From JAKEHZ01 sp035280505 (GTDB lineage Bacteria > Acidobacteriota > Blastocatellia > RBC074), in NCBI GenBank assembly GCA_035280505.1, contig DATEFT010000947.1:1-11157 (forward strand): a stretch of 11,157 nucleotides of DNA. Direction: 5' to 3'. This document shows, one piece after another, positions 1 through 6,806 of the stretch. Each line of letters starts with the position of its first letter. Within the stretch, counting starts at the first letter, position 1. The notes beneath the pieces were generated by a model. The model searched no databases. It saw nothing but the letters and a program-made list of their open reading frames with translations, and was not told the origin of the DNA. The position numbers and the translations under genes are program-made.

Positions 1-679
1 TCCCGGTCGGTAACCCTAAGATCTCCGAGATCTCCTCGTAACTCTTCTCTTCCAGATCGCAGAGCACCAGCGCGTCCCGGTACTTCTCCGGGAGGCTGGA
101 GATCGCTCTCGCCACCGCCTTCCGCCGTTCGTCGCTGATCATGACGTCCTCGGCCGGCACGTGGCGCTGGTCCGCGATCTCTATCTCGACCTCTTCGTTA
201 TCCTTGTCCGAGAAGAAGGTCGGAAACGGAACATTGCGGCGCCGCTTGCGCTGCCTCAATTCGCTGATCGCCAGGTTATGAGCAATGCGGTAGATATAGG
301 TTGAAAAACTATAAGTCGCCTGATAACGCTCCGCATTGACGTAGACCCGGACGAAGGTCTCCTGAGCCAGATCGACCGCGCGATCATAATCCTCAAGCAT
401 GCGATACACATAGTTGGTGATCTGATGACGATAGCGGCGCACCAGCTCCTGAAAGGCCGTTTCATCACCAGTCCGGGTCGCCTCCAACAACGAGTGATCG
501 TCCATCTGGTCGGCCGGGCGATTCGACTGCGGAGCCGAAAGCGCCTGAGTGTTTTGATTTGGCTCAGCGTCCTTCAAACCGGCGCTCAGCGTCCAAGTCG
601 TCGTCATTGGTGATTTGCCTGATTCAAGTCGCTCAAGAGGCTTGCCCGACCCAAGGTCTTCTTGCGGAAGATCATTCAT
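1..679 (-). CDS. ECF-type RNA polymerase sigma factor (C-terminus cut by window edge)
   Basis: This is a group 4 (extracytoplasmic function) sigma factor, which would direct RNA polymerase to a dedicated promoter set. The minus-strand frame is open from 679 to the window edge (226 codons). Region 2 spans about residues 62-148 and includes DLAQETFVRVYVNAERYQ and FSTYIYRIAHNLAISELRQR. Region 4 starts near residue 180 with SLPEKYRDALVLCDLEEKSY and EEISEILGLP, so the recognition helix is just outside. A linker rich in acidic residues joins the two regions. The start is uncertain: ATG 679 has a weak GAGAG seven bases upstream, and a stop codon lies 42 bases upstream in frame. ATG 607 and ATG 505 are alternatives. 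With the 679 start the protein has a low-complexity N-terminal tail of about 60 residues, longer than usual for ECF factors. No anti-sigma gene is visible because the downstream side is off the window. Confidence 0.93.
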   Translation of the reverse strand, partial: MNDLPQEDLGSGKPLERLESGKSPMTTTWTLSAGLKDAEPNQNTQALSAPQSNRPADQMDDHSLLEATRTGDETAFQELVRRYRHQITNYVYRMLEDYDRAVDLAQETFVRVYVNAERYQATYSFSTYIYRIAHNLAISELRQRKRRRNVPFPTFFSDKDNEEVEIEIADQRHVPAEDVMISDERRKAVARAISSLPEKYRDALVLCDLEEKSYEEISEILGLPTG

Positions 680-850
680 CACTTCGCTCTCGGTCAATGA
701 GGCGTCTGGCTAACGGGGAAATGGTTCCCTTATCGCGAGCGATCAAAGAATATCTCCGCTCGCTGACACGCCAACTACGGGTTATTTGTTCCACAAAGTT
801 GACGACTTTTTAGCCTCACCGGCCTGAATTAAACCTCTTTTCTTTTTAAT

Positions 851-883
851 CCCAAGTCTTGCCCAAGTACTTGCCCAAGTACC
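851..883. repeat. Short tandem motif with embedded 10-bp palindrome
   Basis: The word CCCAAGT(A)CTTG occurs at 851-861 (11 bases) and 862-873 (12 bases), and a third partial copy CCCAAGTACC is at 874-883. The span 864-873 (CAAGTACTTG) is a perfect 10-base palindrome. Period-12 repetition of a palindromic half-site inside a divergent promoter region is what an operator cluster for a dimeric regulator can look like. No known operator is recognised, so the role is inference. Confidence 0.5.
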
Positions 884-1044
884 GGTTGCTGCTGATTTGG
901 CTCCATCGCGGTGGCCAGAACCGTCAGTATACGCCTTCAGGCTTTTTTTTAATAGCCGATCATTAGCATCTCCTGATCTGGCCCGGAACGGCCGCGGCGA
1001 GGGGCGATCGGCGATGAATACTGCGGGTCCGCAACTATTTCGGA

Positions 1045-1074
1045 TTGCGTTTTGCGGGCCAAAACCCTCATAAT
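1045..1074 (+). promoter_or_regulatory. Candidate sigma-70-like promoter for the MFS transporter
   Basis: TTGCGT at 1045-1050 and CATAAT at 1069-1074 are separated by 18 bases. The -10 matches five of six consensus positions and the -35 three of six. Transcription would start near 1081 and leave a leader of about 100 bases. A perfect TTGACA at 1085-1090 lies further down but has no -10 at a usable distance. Confidence 0.3.
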
Positions 1075-1179
1075 CACGGCGAGCTTGACACCTCTTCTCT
1101 GGGCGAGTTCTTCGCCAAGTATTTGAATGACAATTAGTTAAGAATTAAGACTAAGCAGCATAGCCGGAGGAAAATTTCT

Positions 1180-2382
1180 ATGAATCAACGTAGGCTGTTC
1201 ATCGCCAGTTGCCTCTCTCTCGTGGTCACGGCCATGATTTTTGCGCTTCGCGGTAACGTCGAAGATTTAGTCTTGAGCGATCCGACCCGGAGCATCTTCT
1301 TCGATCCGAGTCAGGCCAAAGCGGATTATGCCTGGATTTCGACCATGGCCTTTTTCGGCTTCGCGGCTTCGATTCTCGTGACCTCGCCGATGCTGGATGC
1401 GCTCGGCATGCGAAATCTGCTCTATCTGGCATTCGGTCTGCACATCGTGGGGATCATCGGATTTATCGTCGCGCCGAGCTATACGATTATGTCGCTCGCG
1501 ATGTTGCTGGCGGGATTCGGCAACGGTCTGGTGGAGGCGGTGATCAATCCGCTGATCGCGACCCTCTATCCGGAAGAGAAGACGCACAAGCTCAACGTCC
1601 TGCATTCGTGGTGGCCGGGCGGGCTGATCATCGGCGGTCTGTTGGGCTACTTCATGAAGAGCGGCGGTTTGAGCTGGCAACTGCAGATGGGCATCGTCCT
1701 GATTCCGACGGTCATCTACGGCATCCTGATCTTCGGCCAGAAGTTCCCCTTGACCGAGCGGAAGGCCTCGGGCATCTCGACCGGCGAGATGTTGAAGACC
1801 GTCCTCAATCCGGCCTACCTGCTCCTGCTCGGCTGCATGATGATCACCGCCTCGATCGAACTGGCGCCCGGCCAGATGGTCGACTCGGTGCTCAACAAGA
1901 TGGCCAACATGAGCGGCATTCTGATCCTGGTCTACGGCAGCGCCCTGATGTTCGTCCTGCGCTATTTCGCGGGACCGATCGCGCACCGGATTTCACCGAT
2001 CGGGATGATGTGGGCCTCGGTGACCATCGCGTCGCTCGGGCTGTTCATGTTGTCGAACGTGACCTCGACCGGCATGGCCTATGCCGCGGCGACGGTCTTC
2101 TACGTCGGCGTCTGTTTCATGTGGCCGACCATGCTGGGGATCACCTCCGAGCGGTTCCCGCAGGGCGGGGCCTTCACCATGGGCGTCATGGGCTTTGCCG
2201 GACAGTTCGCCCTCGGCATCGTGATCTTCAACATGGGCAAGATTCGCGATCAGATCGGCGATGCCGCCTCTTTCAGATGGGTCGCGGCGCTGGCGGTCGT
2301 TCCCTTCGTGGTGTTCGCCATCTGGTGGGTCAAGGACTACCTGAAGGGCGGATACAAAGCGGTCAAATTGAGCCAGTCCTGA
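1180..2382 (+). CDS. Major facilitator superfamily transporter
   Basis: A 400-residue polytopic inner-membrane protein of the major facilitator superfamily, probably a 12-helix solute permease. Hydrophobic helices fill most of the sequence. Residues about 52-98 read like MFS helices 2-3, with a degenerate motif A (SPMLDALGMRNLL). The stretch GNGLVEAVINPLIATLYPEE followed by KLNVLHSWWPGG resembles the fucose/glucose permease (FHS-like) branch, where an Asn-Pro in helix 4 and a conserved LN-x-L-H segment occur. The substrate cannot be told from sequence. The start is well supported by GGAGG at 1166-1170, nine bases before the ATG. The gene stands alone: the next gene downstream is on the opposite strand, and a strong hairpin begins nine bases after the stop. 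A loop of roughly 30 residues between helices 1 and 2 (about 25-52) is longer than in many MFS proteins. Confidence 0.92.
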   Translation: MNQRRLFIASCLSLVVTAMIFALRGNVEDLVLSDPTRSIFFDPSQAKADYAWISTMAFFGFAASILVTSPMLDALGMRNLLYLAFGLHIVGIIGFIVAPSYTIMSLAMLLAGFGNGLVEAVINPLIATLYPEEKTHKLNVLHSWWPGGLIIGGLLGYFMKSGGLSWQLQMGIVLIPTVIYGILIFGQKFPLTERKASGISTGEMLKTVLNPAYLLLLGCMMITASIELAPGQMVDSVLNKMANMSGILILVYGSALMFVLRYFAGPIAHRISPIGMMWASVTIASLGLFMLSNVTSTGMAYAAATVFYVGVCFMWPTMLGITSERFPQGGAFTMGVMGFAGQFALGIVIFNMGKIRDQIGDAASFRWVAALAVVPFVVFAIWWVKDYLKGGYKAVKLSQS

Positions 2383-2390
2383 GAGATGTT

Positions 2391-2455
2391 AACCGCGAAA
2401 TACGCGGAATACGCGACAGGTCACTGATTCCGCGTGTTTCGCGTGTTTCGCGGTT
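2391..2455. repeat. Large iterated-word inverted repeat (family A, copy 1)
   Basis: Arms of 25 bases, 2391-2415 and 2431-2455, face each other across a 15-base loop. Each arm begins AACCGCGAAA at its outer end and repeats the word CGCGAAAYA with a nine-base period. The arms differ at three positions. In a plus-strand transcript all three become G-U wobble pairs, so the stem would be continuous over 25 pairs. It sits between the convergent transporter and small zinc-ribbon gene and may end transcription or protect 3' ends. There is no T-tract after it, so it is not a canonical intrinsic terminator. Confidence 0.85.
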
Positions 2456-2482
2456 GGTCGATCGAGATGGTCAATGGTTCGC

Positions 2483-2722
2483 TCAGCCTCCGATAATTCC
2501 CGCCATCCCGCAGTTCAAGCAGCGATAGAGCGTCCCCGAGCGCTCGGGGAAGACCTGAACCCGCGCGGCGCCGCAGACATGCTCGATCTCGACTTCGAAG
2601 AGCGTGTAGTACTGATCGTCGGCGATATTGGCCAGCGCATCGAAGATCGACTGCTCGGCCACCGTGTTGCGATCGACGGCGTTAAAGAAGTCTATCTCAT
2701 ACTCGGTATAATCGTTGTCCAC
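2483..2722 (-). CDS. Small zinc-ribbon-like hypothetical protein
   Basis: The predicted protein has 79 residues and matches no family I recognise. The N-terminal half is acidic and probably helical. The C-terminal half has an HVCG pair about 20 residues before a CLNCG knuckle, then ends in a Gly/Ile-rich tail. Only three cysteines plus a histidine are available, so zinc binding is plausible but not shown. The frame is open from TTG 2746, but GTG 2722 is preferred because AGGAG (2735-2731) lies eight bases upstream of it. It is the downstream neighbour of the M20 peptidase on the same strand (183-base gap), with its own promoter candidate in that gap. Being a small ORF, it could still be spurious; the good ribosome binding site and the CxxC motif favour a real gene. 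Confidence 0.68.
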   Translation of the reverse strand: MDNDYTEYEIDFFNAVDRNTVAEQSIFDALANIADDQYYTLFEVEIEHVCGAARVQVFPERSGTLYRCLNCGMAGIIGG

Positions 2723-2817
2723 CTTAGCTTCTCCTTGCTCCCTCAACTGATCCGTTTCCAGGACCCGGCTTCCGGCCCAGGGGAAGGGGCCCGGATCGCC
2801 TCGATTTCCGTCTCTGG

Positions 2818-2843
2818 ATTTTATCCTACTTAGCGATTGTCAA
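2818..2843 (-). promoter_or_regulatory. Candidate promoter for the small zinc-ribbon gene
   Basis: On the minus strand a perfect TTGACA (2843-2838) is followed after only 14 bases by TAAAAT (2823-2818). Both hexamers are strong, but the spacer is shorter than the usual 16-18, which lowers confidence. The predicted leader of about 90 bases contains a GC-rich imperfect stem made by CCGGGCCC and GGGCCGG around 2770-2795. Confidence 0.35.
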
Positions 2844-2905
2844 ACGTAAAACTTAGCGAGGTGACTCGGAATGCCTGAAATCCGTCGATTGGCGTCGAAC
2901 CGAAC

Positions 2906-4141
2906 TCATCCGAGGCCGATCATCCCCAGCGCCAGCAGGAGCGCCCGTTTGTAGCCCAGTTCCCGGCCTGCCGGGTCGTACCACTCACTGAGGCGGTGTG
3001 AATCGCCCGACGATCCGCCGACCCCGATGGTGATCGCGGGGATCCCCAGGCTGATGGGAATGTTCGAATCGGTCGAGGCGCGATTGAGGATTTGAGCGAG
3101 ACCGAGCGCGCGCGACGCCTCGATCAGGGTGCGAACCAGTCGGGCGTCGGGCTTGGTCTCGCCGGAAGGGCGATTCCCGATCAATTTGACCTGGGACTTG
3201 AGTTTCTGTCCCGACGCGGCGCGGATGGCATTCTCGTCGAGCACGGCGCGATTGATCGCGGCGAACAGGAACTCCTCCAATTTCGACAACTCGCTCTCCG
3301 AGGCCGAACGCAGATCGACGTCCATGGTCGCCGTCTGGGGAATGACGTTGACCGATTCGCCGCCTTCGATGCGGCCGATATTGTAGGTCGTCCGCGGATC
3401 GACCGGCGCGCGATAATCGGCGATTCGGGCCATGGCCCGGCCCAGCGCGTGGACCGGATTGACGACTCCGAAATCTCCCCAACTGTGTCCGCCCGGGCCT
3501 TCGAGCGTGATCCGGTAACGGCGCGAGCCCAGCGCCTGGAGCGTGATGAACTCCACCCCCGGGCCGTCGAACGAGACGAAAGAGGAGACGCGCCCGGCCA
3601 GCCGCCCTTCGTTGAAGAGGTGGCGCACGCCGCGCAGATCGCCCTCGCCCTCTTCGCCGACCGTGCCCACGAACGCGATGGTCCCGCGCAGTTTGAGCTG
3701 CGCCGCGTTCATGGCCTGGACCAGACCGATCAGCGCCGCCAATCCGGCGACGTCGTCGGCGATCCCGGGCGCATAGAGCCGCGATCCGACCCGCCGGACC
3801 CGGACATCCGTGCCCTCGGGAAAGACGGTATCGAGATGGGCGGAGAGCACCATGAGCGGGTCTTCCGATTGGCCTCGGTAGAAACCGATGACATTGCCCT
3901 CGCTGTCGGTATGAACATCGGACAGCCCGAGTTCGGAGAACCGTGAGGCGAGATACCGTCCCCGCTCGTGTTCTTTGAAAGGCGGCGCGGGAATCTCGCA
4001 GATCCGAATGTGTTCGGCCGTGAAACGCTGATCGGAAGAGTCGATGAACTCGAAGGCTTGCTTGACGCGCTCATTCCGCAGCAATTCCGAAATGGTCTCC
4101 GGATAGCGACGATCGGAAATAGGAAATATGGAAGCTGGCAT
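2906..4141 (-). CDS. M20-family zinc metallopeptidase (peptidase T / deacylase-like)
   Basis: A 411-residue cytoplasmic hydrolase of the M20 clan, expected to bind two zinc ions and cleave a peptide or N-acyl amide bond. The family signatures are in order: SAHLDTVFPEG (His102, Asp104), GIADDVAG (Asp130, probable bridging ligand), GTVGEEGEG (catalytic Glu163 and metal ligand Glu164), FDGPG (Asp192), the dimerisation-domain GGHSWGDF (about residue 217), and SGDSHRLSEW near the end (His382). All expected ligands are present, so the enzyme looks intact. The open frame runs upstream to 4378, but residues before the chosen ATG are arginine/proline-rich, unlike the family. A -10-like TAGAAT at 4194-4189 lies between the two starts. 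AGAGAG upstream is only a weak ribosome binding site. The substrate is unknown; a PepT-like aminopeptidase is the closest guess. Confidence 0.92.
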   Translation of the reverse strand: MPASIFPISDRRYPETISELLRNERVKQAFEFIDSSDQRFTAEHIRICEIPAPPFKEHERGRYLASRFSELGLSDVHTDSEGNVIGFYRGQSEDPLMVLSAHLDTVFPEGTDVRVRRVGSRLYAPGIADDVAGLAALIGLVQAMNAAQLKLRGTIAFVGTVGEEGEGDLRGVRHLFNEGRLAGRVSSFVSFDGPGVEFITLQALGSRRYRITLEGPGGHSWGDFGVVNPVHALGRAMARIADYRAPVDPRTTYNIGRIEGGESVNVIPQTATMDVDLRSASESELSKLEEFLFAAINRAVLDENAIRAASGQKLKSQVKLIGNRPSGETKPDARLVRTLIEASRALGLAQILNRASTDSNIPISLGIPAITIGVGGSSGDSHRLSEWYDPAGRELGYKRALLLALGMIGLG

Positions 4142-4479
4142 AAGACGGATCGCTCTCTTTTCTGTGTCTCTCTCCGTACGACGCGATAATTCTAAACTAA
4201 AATGCGGGAGATTGCAGCTACTTGGCCCGGATCTTGCGACAAGCTTCAGGGGACGACGCCGCCGGCCGGGGATTAATTTTCGCGGATCCGGCTTCGGGCC
4301 CGGACCTCTTCCGAGCCGCTGATCGGGCTGTGAGAAGAGCCGCCGTGCGCTGCGGAAGGCCCGCTTGCGCGGCCCCAATTTTTAGTGTAGAAGGTGAGCC
4401 TCGGGACAGGAAAGCAGAACCACAAAAATCGTGAACGTCATTAAGCATCAGCATCAAGATCAGAAAGGAAAGTGAAGAT
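4142..4479. other. Divergent intergenic region, peptidase / thymidine kinase
   Basis: These 338 bases lie between genes running apart and hold no convincing gene; the open frames here are short and GC-driven. On minus, TAGAAT (4194-4189) could be the peptidase -10, without a clear -35. On plus, TTGCGC 4365-4370 and TAGAAG 4388-4393 are 17 bases apart and could serve thymidine kinase, with a leader of about 80 bases. A GC-rich stem (GGCC-GC / GCGGCC, 4358-4374) precedes five T residues (4379-4383) and overlaps that promoter candidate, so terminator and promoter readings compete. Confidence 0.45.
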
Positions 4480-5046
4480 TTGGAGCGCCATTCGAGTGAT
4501 TCGGGGTGGATAGAAGTCATTACGGGTTCGATGTTCAGCGGCAAGAGCGAAGAGCTGATTCGCCGGTTGCGTCGGGCGCAGATCGCCCGCCAGCGCGTCC
4601 AGATCTTCAAGCCGGCGATCGACGTGCGATCTCCGGAGTCGCTGATCATCTCGCACTCCGAGATGAAGATCGAGTCGCTGGTGGTCAATACGGCCAGCGA
4701 GATCCTGATGGCGGTGGCGGCGGAGACCGACGTGGTCGGAATCGACGAAGGGCAGTTCTTCGACCAGGATCTGGTGGTCGTGGCGAACCGGCTGGCCGAT
4801 CAAGGCAAACGCGTGATCATTGCCGGACTCGACATGGACTACCTGGGACGTCCGTTTGAACCGATGCCGATGCTGCTGGCGATTGCCGAAGATATCACCA
4901 AAACTCGAGCCATCTGTGTCCGGTGCGGCAGCCCGGCGACCTATACGCAGCGCCTGATCGACAGCCGTCAGCGCGTGGTGGTCGGCGCGGCGGAGACCTA
5001 TGAAGCGCGTTGCCGCGCCTGTTTCGATCCACGTTTATCCGAATAA
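4480..5046 (+). CDS. tdk: Thymidine kinase, class II (TK1-like)
   Basis: This enzyme phosphorylates thymidine to dTMP with ATP in cytosolic pyrimidine salvage. The 188-residue length is typical for the bacterial TK1-like family. The P-loop GSMFSGKS (residues 16-23) is followed by EELIRRLRRAQ. The Walker-B-like DEGQFF (89-94) supplies the probable catalytic Glu90. GLDMDYLGRPF (about 116-126) is the family's next signature. Four cysteines (146, 149, 178, 181) form the structural zinc site, and VVGAAETYEARCR contains the nucleoside-binding lasso segment. All key residues are present. The start is TTG 4480 with AGGAA at 4466-4470, nine bases upstream; no ATG or GTG in frame gives a complete P-loop domain. 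It is followed after 20 bases by the fructose bisphosphatase gene, so the two are probably co-transcribed. Confidence 0.97.
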   Translation: MERHSSDSGWIEVITGSMFSGKSEELIRRLRRAQIARQRVQIFKPAIDVRSPESLIISHSEMKIESLVVNTASEILMAVAAETDVVGIDEGQFFDQDLVVVANRLADQGKRVIIAGLDMDYLGRPFEPMPMLLAIAEDITKTRAICVRCGSPATYTQRLIDSRQRVVVGAAETYEARCRACFDPRLSE

Positions 5047-5066
5047 CCGATTAAGGAGCGCAGACC

Positions 5067-6116
5067 ATGAACTCACAACGTCCTCTCGAGCATGAGCTGT
5101 TCTATGATTTTCTACGTGTCGTCGAGGCTGCCGCCGTCGAAGCCGCGCGAACCATGGGACGCGGCAATCGCAAATATTCCGATCATGTGGCGGTCGAAAA
5201 GATGCGGGAGGTGATGGATAGTATCCCGATGGAGGGCACGATCGTGATCGGGGAGGGGGAACGCGATGAAGCCCCGATGCTCTACATCGGCGAGCGGGTG
5301 GGCATGGGCGCGAAGAACGGCAAGAGCGGCGAGTATCCGCCGGTTGATATCGCCGTGGACCCGCTCGAGGGGACCAACCTCTGCGCGACCGGTTCGGCGA
5401 ACGCCATCGCCGTGCTGGCCGCGGCGGAGAAGGGCGGATTGCTGCACGCGCCCGACATCTATATGAACAAGATCGTGGTCGGGCCCTCGGTGAAGGGCGC
5501 CGTCGATATCGACGCGCCGGTCAAAGACAATCTCCACGCCATCGCCGGCCGGTTGAAACGCAAGGTCGCCGACCTGACGATCATCGTGCTGGAACGCCCG
5601 CGCCACGCGAAATTGATCCAGCAGATCCGCGAAGCGGGCGCCCGCATTCGGTTGATCAGCGACGGCGATCTCTCGGCGGGCATCTCGGCGGCGGTCGGGG
5701 GCTCGGGCGTTCACGCGCTGATGGGGATCGGCGGCGGACCCGAAGGCGTCATCACCGCCGCGGCCATGAAGTGTCTGAACGGCGAGATCCAAGCGCGGTT
5801 TATGATGAAAGATCAGTTGGAGCAACCGGAAGATCGCGCGAAGATTGCCGACGGCGTCTTCGAGCGGATGCAGTCGATGGGCATCGCGGATCCGACGCGC
5901 GTCTTCGACACCGACGCGCTCGCGCCGGGCAAGAAGATCATCTTTGCCGCGTGCGGCGTCACCGACGGCACGATCCTCCGCGGCGTCCGGTTCTTCGGCA
6001 CCGGCAAACGGACCCAATCGTTGATTATGACGACCGAGACCATGCATGTCCGGTTCATCGACACGGTCCACGTCGAAGGCGGCCCGGATTCGTTCGTCCG
6101 GTTCGACCGGATGTGA
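5067..6116 (+). CDS. glpX: Fructose-1,6-bisphosphatase, class II (GlpX type)
   Basis: This cytosolic metal-dependent phosphatase converts fructose 1,6-bisphosphate to fructose 6-phosphate in gluconeogenesis. The 349-residue protein is full length for the class. Signatures are AARTMGRGNRKYSDH near residue 30, IGEGERDEAPMLYIGE (61-76), and DIAVDPLEGTNLCATGSANA (94-113), which holds the acidic metal ligands. They are followed by APDIYMNKIVVGP, a GGGPEGVITAAAMKCLNG segment and GVTDGTILRGV. These match the E. coli GlpX pattern closely. AAGGAG (5053-5058) lies eight bases before the ATG. It follows thymidine kinase by 20 bases and precedes the DUF2085 gene by 53 bases. The link to thymidine kinase looks like shared transcription, not shared pathway. 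Some members also hydrolyse sedoheptulose 1,7-bisphosphate; this cannot be decided here. Confidence 0.97.
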   Translation: MNSQRPLEHELFYDFLRVVEAAAVEAARTMGRGNRKYSDHVAVEKMREVMDSIPMEGTIVIGEGERDEAPMLYIGERVGMGAKNGKSGEYPPVDIAVDPLEGTNLCATGSANAIAVLAAAEKGGLLHAPDIYMNKIVVGPSVKGAVDIDAPVKDNLHAIAGRLKRKVADLTIIVLERPRHAKLIQQIREAGARIRLISDGDLSAGISAAVGGSGVHALMGIGGGPEGVITAAAMKCLNGEIQARFMMKDQLEQPEDRAKIADGVFERMQSMGIADPTRVFDTDALAPGKKIIFAACGVTDGTILRGVRFFGTGKRTQSLIMTTETMHVRFIDTVHVEGGPDSFVRFDRM

Positions 6117-6169
6117 CGTCGCGAGCGCGAACCGGATCCCATGGAGCGCCAGGGACTGGAGGACTTGGT

Positions 6170-6652
6170 ATGTGGTCGCACGCAAGTCGGAGCGCGAGAG
6201 CCGTCTATGGTTCAACGCTGCTGCTCTCGCTGCTCTGGCTGGGGCTGATCTGGGCCGCGCCCTATTCGATGGCCGCCGGCCGGGCGGAGGTTTCGATCGT
6301 TCTCTACCGGGCCTTCTCGGCGGTCTGTCATCAATTACCGGAGCGGTCCTTTGACTGGATGGGGTTTCCGCTCGCGGTCTGTGCGCGCTGCACGGGCATC
6401 TATGTGGGGGTGGTCGCGGGGCTGCTGCTCTACCCCTGGCTGCGCCGCCTGGAGAACCCGGAGGCTCCCAGCCGCTGGTGGCTGATCGGGGCGGCGATTC
6501 CGATGGCCCTCGATTTCGGCGGCGGATGGCTCGGCCTGTTTGCCAACACCTGCTCTTCGCGTGCGGCGACCGGGGCCGGGTTCGGACTCGCGGCCGCTTT
6601 CTACATCGTTCCCGGGTTCGTTTGGATCTGTCGATCGCGAGAGGTTGAATGA
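6170..6652 (+). CDS. DUF2085 family membrane protein
   Basis: A 160-residue integral membrane protein of unknown function. The family mark is clear: VCHQLPERSF (about 52-61) then LAVCARCTGIYVG (68-80), where Cys53, His54, Cys71 and Cys74 could form a metal or redox site, and later NTCSSRAATG (126-135). Hydrophobic segments at about 12-32, 76-90, 104-124 and 135-154 suggest four membrane helices. The frame is open much further upstream through the GlpX gene, but ATG 6170 has GGAGG at 6158-6162, seven bases away, and begins a normal DUF2085 N-terminus. It is probably the third gene of the thymidine kinase-GlpX transcript. A perfect 19-base-pair inverted repeat follows 37 bases after the stop. 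Confidence 0.9.
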   Translation: MWSHASRSARAVYGSTLLLSLLWLGLIWAAPYSMAAGRAEVSIVLYRAFSAVCHQLPERSFDWMGFPLAVCARCTGIYVGVVAGLLLYPWLRRLENPEAPSRWWLIGAAIPMALDFGGGWLGLFANTCSSRAATGAGFGLAAAFYIVPGFVWICRSREVE

Positions 6653-6689
6653 AACTCTGGAAAGTCAGTTGTTGGGAATTTGAGATTCA

Positions 6690-6736
6690 AACCGCGAAAG
6701 ACGCGAAATTATACAGCTTTCGCGTCTTTCGCGGTT
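6690..6736. repeat. Perfect iterated-word inverted repeat (family A, copy 2)
   Basis: Arms 6690-6708 and 6718-6736 are exact reverse complements over 19 bases around a nine-base loop. The arm AACCGCGAAAGACGCGAAA shares its outer ten bases and the CGCGAAA word with the copy at 2391-2455, so both belong to one dispersed family. An outer TGAG (6681-6684) can also pair with CTCA (6741-6744). The element lies between the DUF2085 gene and the next membrane protein. No T-tract follows. Confidence 0.9.
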
Positions 6737-6806
6737 AAGCCTCAAAACTTCAAGAGACTTACTTTTCAAAGTACCAGGTTATTCGGATGGAGATGGAGAA
6801 CCGATT

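Larger units (their letters stand above)
680..1179. other. Divergent intergenic region between sigma factor and MFS transporter
   Basis: No gene is convincing in these 500 bases. They lie between two genes transcribed away from each other and should carry both promoters. On minus, GGAAC at 792-788 and TGTCAG at 768-763 resemble an ECF promoter, although the spacing looks a few bases too long. On plus, TTGCGT 1045-1050 and CATAAT 1069-1074 are 18 bases apart, about 105 bases before the transporter start. A near-tandem CCCAAGT(A)CTTG motif lies at 851-883. A run of eight T residues at 943-950 follows only a tiny GCC/GGC stem, so it is not called a terminator. Confidence 0.6.

Noticed and set aside
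933..950. Eight-T run after GCCTTCAGGC
   Set aside because: The stem is only three or four pairs with a two- to four-base loop, too small for a terminator.
1085..1090. Perfect TTGACA upstream of the MFS gene
   Set aside because: No -10-like hexamer occurs 16-18 bases downstream.
1267..1986. 239-residue open frame on the minus strand inside the MFS transporter gene
   Set aside because: Antisense shadow: rich in His, Arg, Gln and Asp with no recognisable domain, while the plus frame is a clear MFS protein.
1608..2528. 306-residue plus frame overlapping the transporter 3' half
   Set aside because: Arg/Asp/His-rich out-of-frame reading of the transporter gene; it also runs through the hairpin.
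4142..4378. 79-residue N-terminal extension of the M20 peptidase
   Set aside because: The extra residues are Arg/Pro-rich and unlike the family, and a -10-like TAGAAT lies inside the segment.
4358..4383. GC stem followed by five T residues resembling an intrinsic terminator
   Set aside because: The stem has a bulge and no plus-strand gene lies upstream to end; it overlaps a plausible thymidine kinase promoter.
5771..6169. N-terminal extension of the DUF2085 frame through the GlpX gene
   Set aside because: The added residues are an out-of-frame reading of GlpX; ATG 6170 has a strong GGAGG and a normal family start.
5112..6215. 367-residue minus frame opposite GlpX
   Set aside because: Antisense frame kept open by codon bias; the sense strand encodes complete GlpX motifs.
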